A stretch of DNA of 64,000 bases from UBA5314 sp035560815 (GTDB taxonomy: Bacteria > Bacillota > Syntrophomonadia > Syntrophomonadales > Syntrophomonadaceae): positions 1 to 64,000 of the forward strand of contig DATMYR010000079.1 of assembly GCA_035560815.1 (NCBI GenBank), read 5' to 3'. Positions within the stretch are counted from its first letter, which is position 1. The number at the start of each line of letters is the position of its first letter. A program made the translations under genes and the position numbers. Below, one piece after another: positions 54,266 through 60,739 of the stretch. Under the pieces are notes generated by a model. That model was not told the origin of the DNA. It saw nothing but the letters and a program-made list of their open reading frames with translations, and did no database searches.

Positions 54266-54312
54266 ATAAAAATAAGGGCTGTGAAAGAACACGGTGGCTC
54301 CTTCACAGCCCT
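54266..54312 (-). terminator. Minus-strand terminator upstream of the MutS2-like gene
   Basis: On the minus strand AGGGCTGTGAA (54312-54302) and its complement (54285-54275) form an 11-bp stem, and TTATTTTTAT follows. It would end transcripts from the DUF5050 gene or act as a leader attenuator for the MutS2-like gene. Confidence 0.7.
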
Positions 54313-54351
54313 AAAAGCTAATAAACTGCTATATCCCCTTACAAGGGTACA

Positions 54352-54374
54352 AAAATACCGTGCACAGAGCACGG
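54352..54374 (-). terminator. Minus-strand terminator after the DUF5050 gene
   Basis: The stem CCGTGC/GCACGG (54374-54369 with 54363-54358) has a 5-base loop and is followed on the minus strand by TATTTTTG. It lies ~290 bases after the stop of the upstream gene, in series with the stem at 54275. Confidence 0.65.
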
Positions 54375-54659
54375 CACTCATCGTAACATTTTATTAATAT
54401 GCCGCCAGTGTTCATACTCCTTCATCCGCAACACAAAATAGTGCCCTAAATATGGCAATCTAATCACGGATCAAGGTCCATATCAAGTTATGGTTAGTTA
54501 TGAACTACCCCGGACATACATTCATCCCTTACTTTAAGATTTATTAAAAGACATTCTAAAAATAACCTAACCTAAGAAGATTGTCAATGCTTGTTAGGAG
54601 CCGGATGAAACCTCTATAAAGGGACCTAGATAGTGATTGGGACAGGGACGGTTTTATTA

Positions 54660-55946
54660 TCATAGTATATATTCGCTATATACTGGATGATTAGTAATCT
54701 TGGTTCTATTAGTACCATCTGTTTTGATAGCATGAAGAGTATCATTGGCAGCTAAATTTTCATAATAAATCCAGTTGTTTTTTACAGCGACAATAATTGC
54801 ATTTTCATCACATATTTTTGTGCAGTTAGTACCATCTTCCTTCATATTCCATATTCCATGGCCGTATACGGAATAATAAACCCACCCATTATCTATACAA
54901 AAGGAAGTAACTTGATCATCTGTCATTTTTGTTTGGCCCGTTCCATCCTTATTCACTTTAATCAAGTCTCCATCCAGCAAAATACAAAAAATAGCATTAT
55001 CGATAATCCTAAACGGTGGTATATCATAACGTAACATACTACCGGTTGCTCCAGAAATAATTTCTGTGTTTGAACTACCGTCATCTTTTATTTTATTAAG
55101 CCCGACGTACGTGTAATAAATCCAATTCCCGTCAACTGTGATTTTCTGAAAAAATCCTTCCGCAAGCTCGGTTTCTTTACTGGTAGAAAGATCTTCTTTA
55201 ATCAGTTTGTTATCAAACCCAGGGTTAAGTTCATGATCAATGCAATAAAATATATTATTTCCACAAACTTCAAGGCTCTCTATTATTGGTCCAGGTTGTT
55301 TATGAAATTTGAAATTATTAATAATTTCTCCATCCATTGAAGCTTGCCAAAGTTCCTTATCCCCAAAAACATAAAGCTTACCATCGCTGATTTTGGTGAC
55401 GCCTGGAAGGCTGCTTAGTAACACTTGCTTGTCTGAACCATCAGGCCTCTGCCTAATTATTCCTTGAGTTTTACGATCGGAATAATAAATCCAAACACTA
55501 TTATCCAGATGTGTAGTATCTGCTTCATTTGATCCGATAGAAGTAATAGAAATAGAATTGCTTACAGGATTGTAATTAATAGCACAGTGTGCCGCCTCTG
55601 CCATAAACCTTAAAGGTACCATGGTACGGGAATTAATTAACATTGGTGGTACATCTAATGTTATTTCTTTATTCTCAATCCAAGCTTTGGTACAACCTAT
55701 AGTGCAACAGGTTTTGCCGTAACCAGCAGTCATTGTATTACTATCCCATATTAACGGTAATGATAAATAATCAAATATTTGTCTTAATGGCACCAGTACT
55801 CGCCCATCTACAACCACCGGCGGCACGTCAAACGAAAGCTCCTGCCCATCCAGAAAGACCCTCGGGGTATCGTCAGCTTTGGCTGGTAAAGGGACAAACA
55901 ACATTGCTAAGATAAAGGCTAGAATGGCAATGATTTGCTTCAACAA
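54660..55946 (-). CDS. Secreted stalk-domain protein with DUF5050/beta-propeller-like repeats
   Basis: About 428 residues from TTG 55946 or 55943 (GGGGAGG upstream; the ATG at 55988 lacks a site). Signal peptide to PLPAKA, then a stalk domain (VFLDGQELSFDVPPVVVDGRVLVPLRQIFDYL; NSRTMVPLRFMAEAAHCAINYN). From residue ~140 a series of short strands (WIYYSD, GNWIYYTYVGLNKIKDDGS, NGWVYYSVYGHGIWNMKEDGTNC, NNWIYYENLAANDTLHAIKTDGTNRTKIT) matches DUF5050, a beta-propeller-like extracellular module. Such proteins are surface components of Clostridia with unknown binding partners. It ends before two minus-strand terminators. Confidence 0.82.
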   Translation of the reverse strand: MLKQIIAILAFILAMLFVPLPAKADDTPRVFLDGQELSFDVPPVVVDGRVLVPLRQIFDYLSLPLIWDSNTMTAGYGKTCCTIGCTKAWIENKEITLDVPPMLINSRTMVPLRFMAEAAHCAINYNPVSNSISITSIGSNEADTTHLDNSVWIYYSDRKTQGIIRQRPDGSDKQVLLSSLPGVTKISDGKLYVFGDKELWQASMDGEIINNFKFHKQPGPIIESLEVCGNNIFYCIDHELNPGFDNKLIKEDLSTSKETELAEGFFQKITVDGNWIYYTYVGLNKIKDDGSSNTEIISGATGSMLRYDIPPFRIIDNAIFCILLDGDLIKVNKDGTGQTKMTDDQVTSFCIDNGWVYYSVYGHGIWNMKEDGTNCTKICDENAIIVAVKNNWIYYENLAANDTLHAIKTDGTNRTKITNHPVYSEYIL

Positions 55947-56375
55947 TTTAACCTCCCCGGAGCATAATCGTCGTGTTTTCTCTCGCACAAGAATGTTCTA
56001 CCTCTTCTCTGCTCATTAAAATGGCGAATTCCTGATATTTTAATCTTATACGGGGAAGGTCCAAAACAACAAGCCTGTGAGAAGCTGGAGTCTTAAGCTG
56101 CCCTGGCAAATTCATTTCCCAACCGCGAGGATATATGTTGAGAATTTTCAAGAGGAGAAGATAAGGGCATTGGAGAAGAAATAGGTTTTATATTCTAAGT
56201 AGAACAAAAATAAAAATCCTTTATTATCAGTAGACCTTTATCTAAGCACAAGAAACAGAGGAGTATAGCTTAATAGGATGACCAGGCTAAACCCACGCTT
56301 CAAGCGGTTTACCTGATAAGTGGGCAATTATTGATAAGCATGAATATTATGCTGTGTCTTTTAGTCTTAATGGCT
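55947..56375. other. Intergenic region upstream of the DUF5050 gene
   Basis: About 430 bases. No gene or promoter is evident; an imperfect CCCAC...GTGGG inverted repeat near 56290-56325 is weak. The region lies between two minus-strand genes. Confidence 0.35.
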
Positions 56376-56693
56376 CTACATGGGTGTTAAACGGCTGCCA
56401 CATGTATTGCAGAAGTTCGAACCAGATTCAATCCGCGATCCACACGCTGAACAGTACAGCCCCCCTTTAAGACTCTGATCAATTTTAGGAGCTGTAATTC
56501 CAGGGCTCTCTACAACACCTGATTTTTCAGGGTTCTCTACAACACCTGATTTTCCACGGTTCCCTACAACACCTGTCATTACTAGAACAAGGGCCAAAAC
56601 CCCCACCACAATCACAATAACGATAATACCTAGTATTAACATCAGAATTAATTCCCATGGCCCAATATTACTTATGAACCCCGAAACACTCAC
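56376..56693 (-). CDS. Small single-membrane-helix protein with C-terminal zinc ribbon
   Basis: 105 residues. One hydrophobic segment (ILMLILGIIVIVIVVGVLALVLVM, about 16-40) followed by three 9-residue tandem repeats of SGVVExPxK type and, at the C-terminus, a zinc ribbon CSACGSRIESGSNFCNTCGS. It is the mirror arrangement of the MORN and ankyrin proteins, which have the ribbon first. Function unknown. The repeats are encoded by 27-base DNA units. Confidence 0.7.
   Translation of the reverse strand: MSVSGFISNIGPWELILMLILGIIVIVIVVGVLALVLVMTGVVGNRGKSGVVENPEKSGVVESPGITAPKIDQSLKGGLYCSACGSRIESGSNFCNTCGSRLTPM
56503..56583. repeat. Three tandem 27-base repeats inside the zinc-ribbon gene
   Basis: Units at 56503-56529, 56530-56556 and 56557-56583 share the core CTCTACAACACCTG (last unit CCCTACAACACCTG). 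They encode the repeated SGVVExPxK segments. Copy-number change by slippage is plausible. Confidence 0.8.
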
Positions 56694-56883
56694 TGTAGAT
56701 TTCCCCCTATATTTAATTATTTACCAACCGGCAGTTGGCTGGCTGTAATGATTTATAGTCTGAAGACAAAGGTCATAGCGTTTGTATTACTATACAATGA
56801 ACATTATGCTTCTGTTGAAGCAATTACAATTTAGTAAAGGTGTCTTCATGATTTTTAAACGAATCGTCCCACAAAATTCGTTT

Positions 56884-57120
56884 TTATGTGTCATTAAAAT
56901 AATAGTATATTTTATCAATAGAATAAAGTAACGGGGTCAACCGAGAAAGCTCGATTGATTTTTGACCTCCATTGGTCTTTACTATCAATGTATTAGACTT
57001 TTCGGAAACCTGGTCGATCGATCCGTCTAGCCGGCCAATGTTGACAAAAACCCACCCGCTCTGTGCAAGCAAAGCTCCGTCATCAAGCAGCTAGCCTTTA
57101 ACATCAACCCAATCGCCAAA
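56884..57120 (-). pseudogene. Possible small gene interrupted by an in-frame TAG
   Basis: The minus-strand frame reads IEFGDWVDVKG, then TAG (57093-57091), then LLDDGALLAQSGWVFVNIGRLDGSIDQV and a further ~40 residues ending IYYYFNDT. The text on both sides of the stop reads as one protein. Neither possible start (TTG 57072 after the stop, or one before it) has a good ribosome site. It could be a nonsense-mutated short gene or a chance frame; no family is recognised. Confidence 0.35.
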
Positions 57121-57172
57121 TTCAATTCTCAAAATGAGACTGTTATTAATGAGATTTGTTAGTAAACCTTAT

Positions 57173-57202
57173 AGAGCTCCTATCTTAAGGGATGGTAGCT
57201 CT
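57173..57202 (+). promoter_or_regulatory. Inverted repeat just upstream of the mobA sigma-54 promoter
   Basis: AGAGCT (57173-57178) and AGCTCT (57197-57202) flank a partly paired CCTATC/GGATGGT core. It ends 11 bases before the -24 element. The distance is short for an enhancer-binding site, so it might be a repressor site or a terminator. Confidence 0.4.
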
Positions 57203-57213
57203 ATTTTATTTTC

Positions 57214-57229
57214 TGGCATGGTAATTGCA
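57214..57229 (+). promoter_or_regulatory. Sigma-54 promoter upstream of mobA
   Basis: TGGCATGGTAATTGCA matches the -24/-12 consensus (TGGCAY-N5-TTGCA) with correct GG-GC spacing. It is nearly identical to the promoter at 59673 (14 of 16 bases). The expected start site is near 57240, about 95 bases before mobA. Confidence 0.78.
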
Positions 57230-57335
57230 CAATCATTTGTGAGGGGTTTTATGCCTCTGCAGCGGTGTCATTTTGAGCTTAGCGTCGGGATACCAGAAGG
57301 ATGAAATGACTATTTATATTATGGAGGTAGCGGCT

Positions 57336-57968
57336 TTGAACGTGAGCGGAATTGTTTTATCTGGAGGTCTCAGTTCCCGTATGGGAAGGGATAAAACATT
57401 GATAACCTTCAATAATGAAACCTTAATAGAGCGGGTTGTCAGAGAAATTAGCAAGGTAGCAGACGAAATAATCATCGCGAGTAACAATACCTGCAAATAT
57501 GGGATTCCTGGTACCAGGGAAGTGACTGACACATACCAGGGAATGGGACCTCTCGGGGGCATTCATGCGGGTCTTATGGAAGCTAAATATTCACTTGCCT
57601 TTGTGGTCGCTGCTGATATGCCAATGTTCAGCGCAGACCTTGCAAAACATTTACTCGGTAAAGCTGCTGGTTATGATGTTGTAGTCCCTGAAATGAACGG
57701 TAAATGGGAGCCCCTTTGCGCCGTCTACGCACGACAGTGCTTAAAATGCATCGATAAATTTTTGAGGCAAGGTAAAAGAACCGTTTTCAGTATTTATTCA
57801 GAACTAAAAGTGCTAAACATATGCGATGAACAGTTACTCTTTCTAAAGAATGGCGACAATGTGTTCATGAACCTTAACACACCAGAAGATTATGAGGAGT
57901 TTATCGAAAGGAACAGCCTAAACGAAGTTCGATTTTTGAGACAAGGCGGTGGGAATAATATCAATTAA
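57336..57968 (+). CDS. mobA: Molybdenum cofactor guanylyltransferase MobA
   Basis: 210 residues from TTG 57336 (TGGAGGT upstream). It attaches GMP to molybdopterin to make MGD, needed by bis-MGD enzymes such as the oxidoreductase at 60740. The N-terminal signature LSGGLSSRMGRDK carries the GTP/Mg loop. A middle GPLGGIHAGL and the Mg-binding VVAADMPMFS are present. The start frame at 57273 is longer but has no ribosome site. It has a sigma-54 promoter upstream and its end overlaps the Ada-type gene by 20 bases. The molybdenum genes on the opposite strand fit a common need for cofactor. Confidence 0.9.
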   Translation: MNVSGIVLSGGLSSRMGRDKTLITFNNETLIERVVREISKVADEIIIASNNTCKYGIPGTREVTDTYQGMGPLGGIHAGLMEAKYSLAFVVAADMPMFSADLAKHLLGKAAGYDVVVPEMNGKWEPLCAVYARQCLKCIDKFLRQGKRTVFSIYSELKVLNICDEQLLFLKNGDNVFMNLNTPEDYEEFIERNSLNEVRFLRQGGGNNIN

Positions 57969-58170
57969 TGAAAAAGAACTTTTAGCTATAAAACATTATG
58001 ATGGTAAATTCTTCTACGGTTTGCTTAAAACAGGTGTTTTTTGCAGGCCATCCTGTAAGTACAGCGCAGCTAAAAAGGAACGAGTAGTACTTTACACAAA
58101 TATGGAAGAAGCTTATGCTAGCGACCTACGCCTCTGCCCCAGATGCAGGCCTGAATTATTGGATCCATAA
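57949..58170 (+). CDS. Ada-type metal-binding domain fragment (5' part of a split regulator)
   Basis: 73 codons from GTG 57949, overlapping mobA by 20 bases. Residues carry Cys32, Cys36, Cys63 and Cys66, with exactly the spacing of Ada Cys38/42/69/72 (CxxxC-26-CxxC), so the zinc site and the methyl-accepting Cys (GVFCRPSC) are intact. It stops with TAA at 58168. The next frame begins two codons later in the same frame and encodes an AraC HTH. Compare B. subtilis AdaA, one 211-residue protein with both. It is probably the 5' half of a gene broken by a nonsense codon, or a real two-protein system. Confidence 0.75.
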   Translation: MGIISINEKELLAIKHYDGKFFYGLLKTGVFCRPSCKYSAAKKERVVLYTNMEEAYASDLRLCPRCRPELLDP

Positions 58171-58173
58171 TTA

Positions 58174-58506
58174 ATGACAGAATTGGCTTCTCAGGTAAAA
58201 AATATATATGATCATTATTTTGATGATTATGAACAAATGTCATATGAATTAAAACAGCTTAACGTTGGTCAAAACCATAGAGAGCGGCTATTTCTCAAGA
58301 AGTATAACATAAGCTCCTTGAAATATATTCATAAACTACGTATTGAAGAGGGAGAAAATCTTATAAGAAATACAAATATGACTGTATTGAATATTGCCTA
58401 TACTTGTGGATATGGGACTACCTCCCAGTTTAATTATTACTTTAAGCAGCATTTTGGGGTGACACCCAAAGAATATCGAAAAATTAGTAACTATTGCAGG
58501 GCATAA
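58174..58506 (+). CDS. AraC-type DNA-binding domain (3' part of a split Ada-like regulator)
   Basis: 110 codons with the typical two-helix-turn-helix AraC domain: NISSLKYIHKLRIEEGENLIRNTNMTVLNIAYTCGYGTTSQFNYYFKQHFGVTPKEYRK. The start ATG lies one codon after the stop of the Ada-type gene, in the same frame, with no ribosome site, which is odd for a separate gene. With the Ada zinc domain it makes the AdaA layout; no methyltransferase Cys domain follows. Its likely targets, if functional, would include DNA-repair genes of the alkylation response, but none is in the window. Confidence 0.75.
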   Translation: MTELASQVKNIYDHYFDDYEQMSYELKQLNVGQNHRERLFLKKYNISSLKYIHKLRIEEGENLIRNTNMTVLNIAYTCGYGTTSQFNYYFKQHFGVTPKEYRKISNYCRA

Positions 58507-58545
58507 CCTTGATTTATAGAGTGGAATGGTTAAGGGAGGTTTATT

Positions 58546-59424
58546 ATGCGATATGAAGGAGACATTTTTAGCCCTCATATAGCGGGTGAGGATTATATAT
58601 TACAATGTACTATTGGATGCAGCCATAATCAGTGCACCTTTTGCGGAATGTATAAAACAAAGGCTTATCGAGTACGTGACCTGAAAGAAATATTAGAAGA
58701 TATAGATCAAGCTCAAATGCATTATGGCGACATTGAAAAAGTCTTTCTTGCTGACGGTGATGCCCTAACAATGAGCAAAGAGGACTTAATCATTATATTA
58801 GATAAGCTGTATAAAGTGTTTCCAGGTTTAAATTACGTTGGAACATATGCAACTGCCAGAAGTATCCTCAATAAAACTATCTCTGAATTAATTGAATTAA
58901 GGAATCATGGTCTTATAGAGGCCCATTTAGGCGTAGAGAGCGGAGATAGGGAAATTCTTCAGCAAATACGTAAGGGTGTTACTTATGAAGAAATGGTTGA
59001 AGCCGGCAGAAAACTTAAAAAGGCTGGCATAGAGCTGTTTGCAACTATTATTTTAGGCTTAGCCGGAAGAACGCCTAAAACCGTGGACCATGTAACGAAT
59101 ACAGCCTGCATATGTAATGACATTCAACCCGATTATTTGGGAGTATTGACAGTAATAATAGAACCAAGAACCGAATTATTTACTCAGTATCAAAATGGAA
59201 ATTTTCAAATTCCTTTGAATATTGAGATAGTTCAGGAAATGCACTCCCTACTAAAGGACCTTAATCTAGAAAATTGCGGATTTACAAGTATTCACCCATC
59301 CAATCCCGTATATATTGAAGGTATGCTGCCCCAGGATAAAGATATGCTATTGGAAACACTTACTTGCATCATAGAGAAAAGGGATATTTCCCTTCTTCGC
59401 CCCCGTGCTGCCGAGAGGGTATGA
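58546..59424 (+). CDS. Radical SAM protein
   Basis: 292 residues. The N-terminal cluster motif is Cys25, Cys30 and Cys33 in GCSHNQCTFCGMYK, a CX4CX2C variant used by several radical SAM subfamilies. The SAM-barrel has ADGDALTMSKEDL, YATARSI, HLGVESGDREILQQIRKG and LGLAGRTPKTV; the latter resembles HemN/elp3-like sub-motifs. No accessory domain is recognisable after ~260. Reaction unknown. AAGGGAGG precedes the ATG. The gene follows the Ada-type genes by 39 bases, so it may share the sigma-54 promoter of mobA. Confidence 0.85.
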   Translation: MRYEGDIFSPHIAGEDYILQCTIGCSHNQCTFCGMYKTKAYRVRDLKEILEDIDQAQMHYGDIEKVFLADGDALTMSKEDLIIILDKLYKVFPGLNYVGTYATARSILNKTISELIELRNHGLIEAHLGVESGDREILQQIRKGVTYEEMVEAGRKLKKAGIELFATIILGLAGRTPKTVDHVTNTACICNDIQPDYLGVLTVIIEPRTELFTQYQNGNFQIPLNIEIVQEMHSLLKDLNLENCGFTSIHPSNPVYIEGMLPQDKDMLLETLTCIIEKRDISLLRPRAAERV

Positions 59425-59672
59425 CATTCCATGCTATCGGCCAAAATAATGCTCACAATATGGAAAAGAGCGATAATAAGCCATTCTCCTGCTCTATGGA
59501 TATTGGACATACCGGTACATCCATCAATATCGAAGGATTTCTATTCGTCAAGCTGGCGGGCCTGCGAAGAAATAGTGCCATTCTGGGACTAGTCAAAAGA
59601 TGAGTGTGAAAAAGAATTTTCATGAGTATCCAAAAACCCCTAAACAGTGGGAAGGGGGAATTCCTTTTGGCT

Positions 59673-59688
59673 TGGCATGCTTATTGCA
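59673..59688 (+). promoter_or_regulatory. Sigma-54 promoter of the small coiled-coil gene
   Basis: TGGCATGCTTATTGCA matches the sigma-54 consensus with correct spacing (GG 59674-59675, GC 59686-59687). It differs from the promoter at 57214 by only two bases. The downstream start at 59749 is ~75 bases away. Confidence 0.78.
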
Positions 59689-59748
59689 TATTGTTTATTA
59701 TAACAAGCATGATAGAGGTTATGTGACAACTTGAATGGAGAGATAATC

Positions 59749-60027
59749 ATGAAAGCCGTACGACTGGACAGGAGAGAAATTTGTAAAGGGTTGTTTTATT
59801 CAAAAAATAAAAAGCAAGAGCAGCAAATTGCTGAAACTCTTTTACGACACTGTATCAGCAATCCGTCCTTGTCGCGAAACAAATCTAGTTATGGTGAATT
59901 ACAGTCTGTTGACTTAGAACAACGCCTGGCGCAGCTTGAGAAGGAGAATCTTCGTCTCAAAGAGATGATAATCGAGTTAAACCAGGAAAATCGGGCCTTA
60001 TCCTGGATTATTGAAAAAAGATGTTAA
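59749..60027 (+). CDS. Small protein with leucine-zipper-like coiled coil
   Basis: 92 residues from ATG 59749 with GGAG upstream. The N-terminal half (RLDRREICKGLFYSKNKKQEQQIAETLL) is basic. The C-terminal ~40 residues (about 55-89) show a heptad pattern LEQRLAQLEKENLRLKEMIIELNQEN, a strong coiled coil. No family is recognised. It is the first gene behind the second sigma-54 promoter. It may dimerise and bind nucleic acid or a protein partner; that is a guess from shape. Confidence 0.6.
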   Translation: MKAVRLDRREICKGLFYSKNKKQEQQIAETLLRHCISNPSLSRNKSSYGELQSVDLEQRLAQLEKENLRLKEMIIELNQENRALSWIIEKRC

Positions 60028-60117
60028 TAGAAAATGAAACATGGTAACACCTAAAACCTGTAATATAAGGCCGTTAATGGGCCGGTGGTTGAGCCAAAAC
60101 AAGGAATGGTAAAGATA

Positions 60118-60447
60118 ATGAATATTGAAGTTACTAAACACTCCATAAGAAGATATCGCGAGAGGCTGTTTGATCACAGTTCATCGGACGAATTCATTAT
60201 TAATATGTTAAAGACAATTGCCCAGATGGGCAAAGTCGTAATGGCTAGACCTGGTTATAGTGATTCTTGTATGGAAATTAAATATAAAGGTATCTCTATT
60301 GTAGCGATTGATCAAGAGGACTACAGAGTTGTTGTAACTTGCCTAGGAGAACCTGTTTACCGAAAGTGGGTTAAAAACAGGGATATACCACTTAAGCTTA
60401 GTGGGAGAACTCTTTATGATAATGTATTAATTACTCATGGAACCTGA
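60118..60447 (+). CDS. Hypothetical protein with a DUF4258-like start
   Basis: 109 residues from ATG 60118 (AAGGAATGG upstream). The opening IEVTKHSIRRYRERLFDHSSSDEF is reminiscent of DUF4258, a small family with nuclease-like or toxin-like folds, followed by KYKGISIVAIDQEDYRVVVTCLGEP. The similarity is weak. It lies 90 bases after the coiled-coil gene on the same strand. No antitoxin-like partner is recognised. Terminators follow at 60565 and 60675. Confidence 0.5.
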   Translation: MNIEVTKHSIRRYRERLFDHSSSDEFIINMLKTIAQMGKVVMARPGYSDSCMEIKYKGISIVAIDQEDYRVVVTCLGEPVYRKWVKNRDIPLKLSGRTLYDNVLITHGT

Positions 60448-60564
60448 AAAGCTGGCTTGTCGGAGGAGTCCGTAAACTTGGGCTTTTACTCTGGGTAATA
60501 TTCAAAAAGGATAGTTCAAATAATGAGATCAACATTTTAGTATACAACTCCCAATTTTTTTCTT

Positions 60565-60596
60565 CCCACTTGATTATATCGAGTGGGTATTTTTTT
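60565..60596 (+). terminator. Terminator after the DUF4258-like gene
   Basis: The arms CCCACT (60565-60570) and AGTGGG (60582-60587) pair, followed by TAT and a T-run to 60596. Confidence 0.75.
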
Positions 60597-60674
60597 GATA
60601 AGCTACTTGAAGATAGTATAAATCGGAAAAAGTGCATGAACTAATCTCAGAACATTCGGCTTTTCATGGAAAGC

Positions 60675-60723
60675 AAATGAGCCCAATTATTCTTAGTATG
60701 AGCTAGAATAACTGGGCTCATTT
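60675..60723. terminator. Bidirectional terminator between convergent genes
   Basis: A 19-bp stem with one mismatch: 60675-60693 with 60705-60723, loop of 11. It sits between the DUF4258-like gene (plus) and the molybdopterin oxidoreductase (minus), with A/T-rich tails both ways. Confidence 0.85.
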
Positions 60724-60739
60724 AATATTTTTTGAAGAT

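Noticed and set aside
59364..59603. 79-codon frame overlapping the end of the radical SAM gene
   Set aside because: No ribosome site, no domain, mostly overlaps a real gene.
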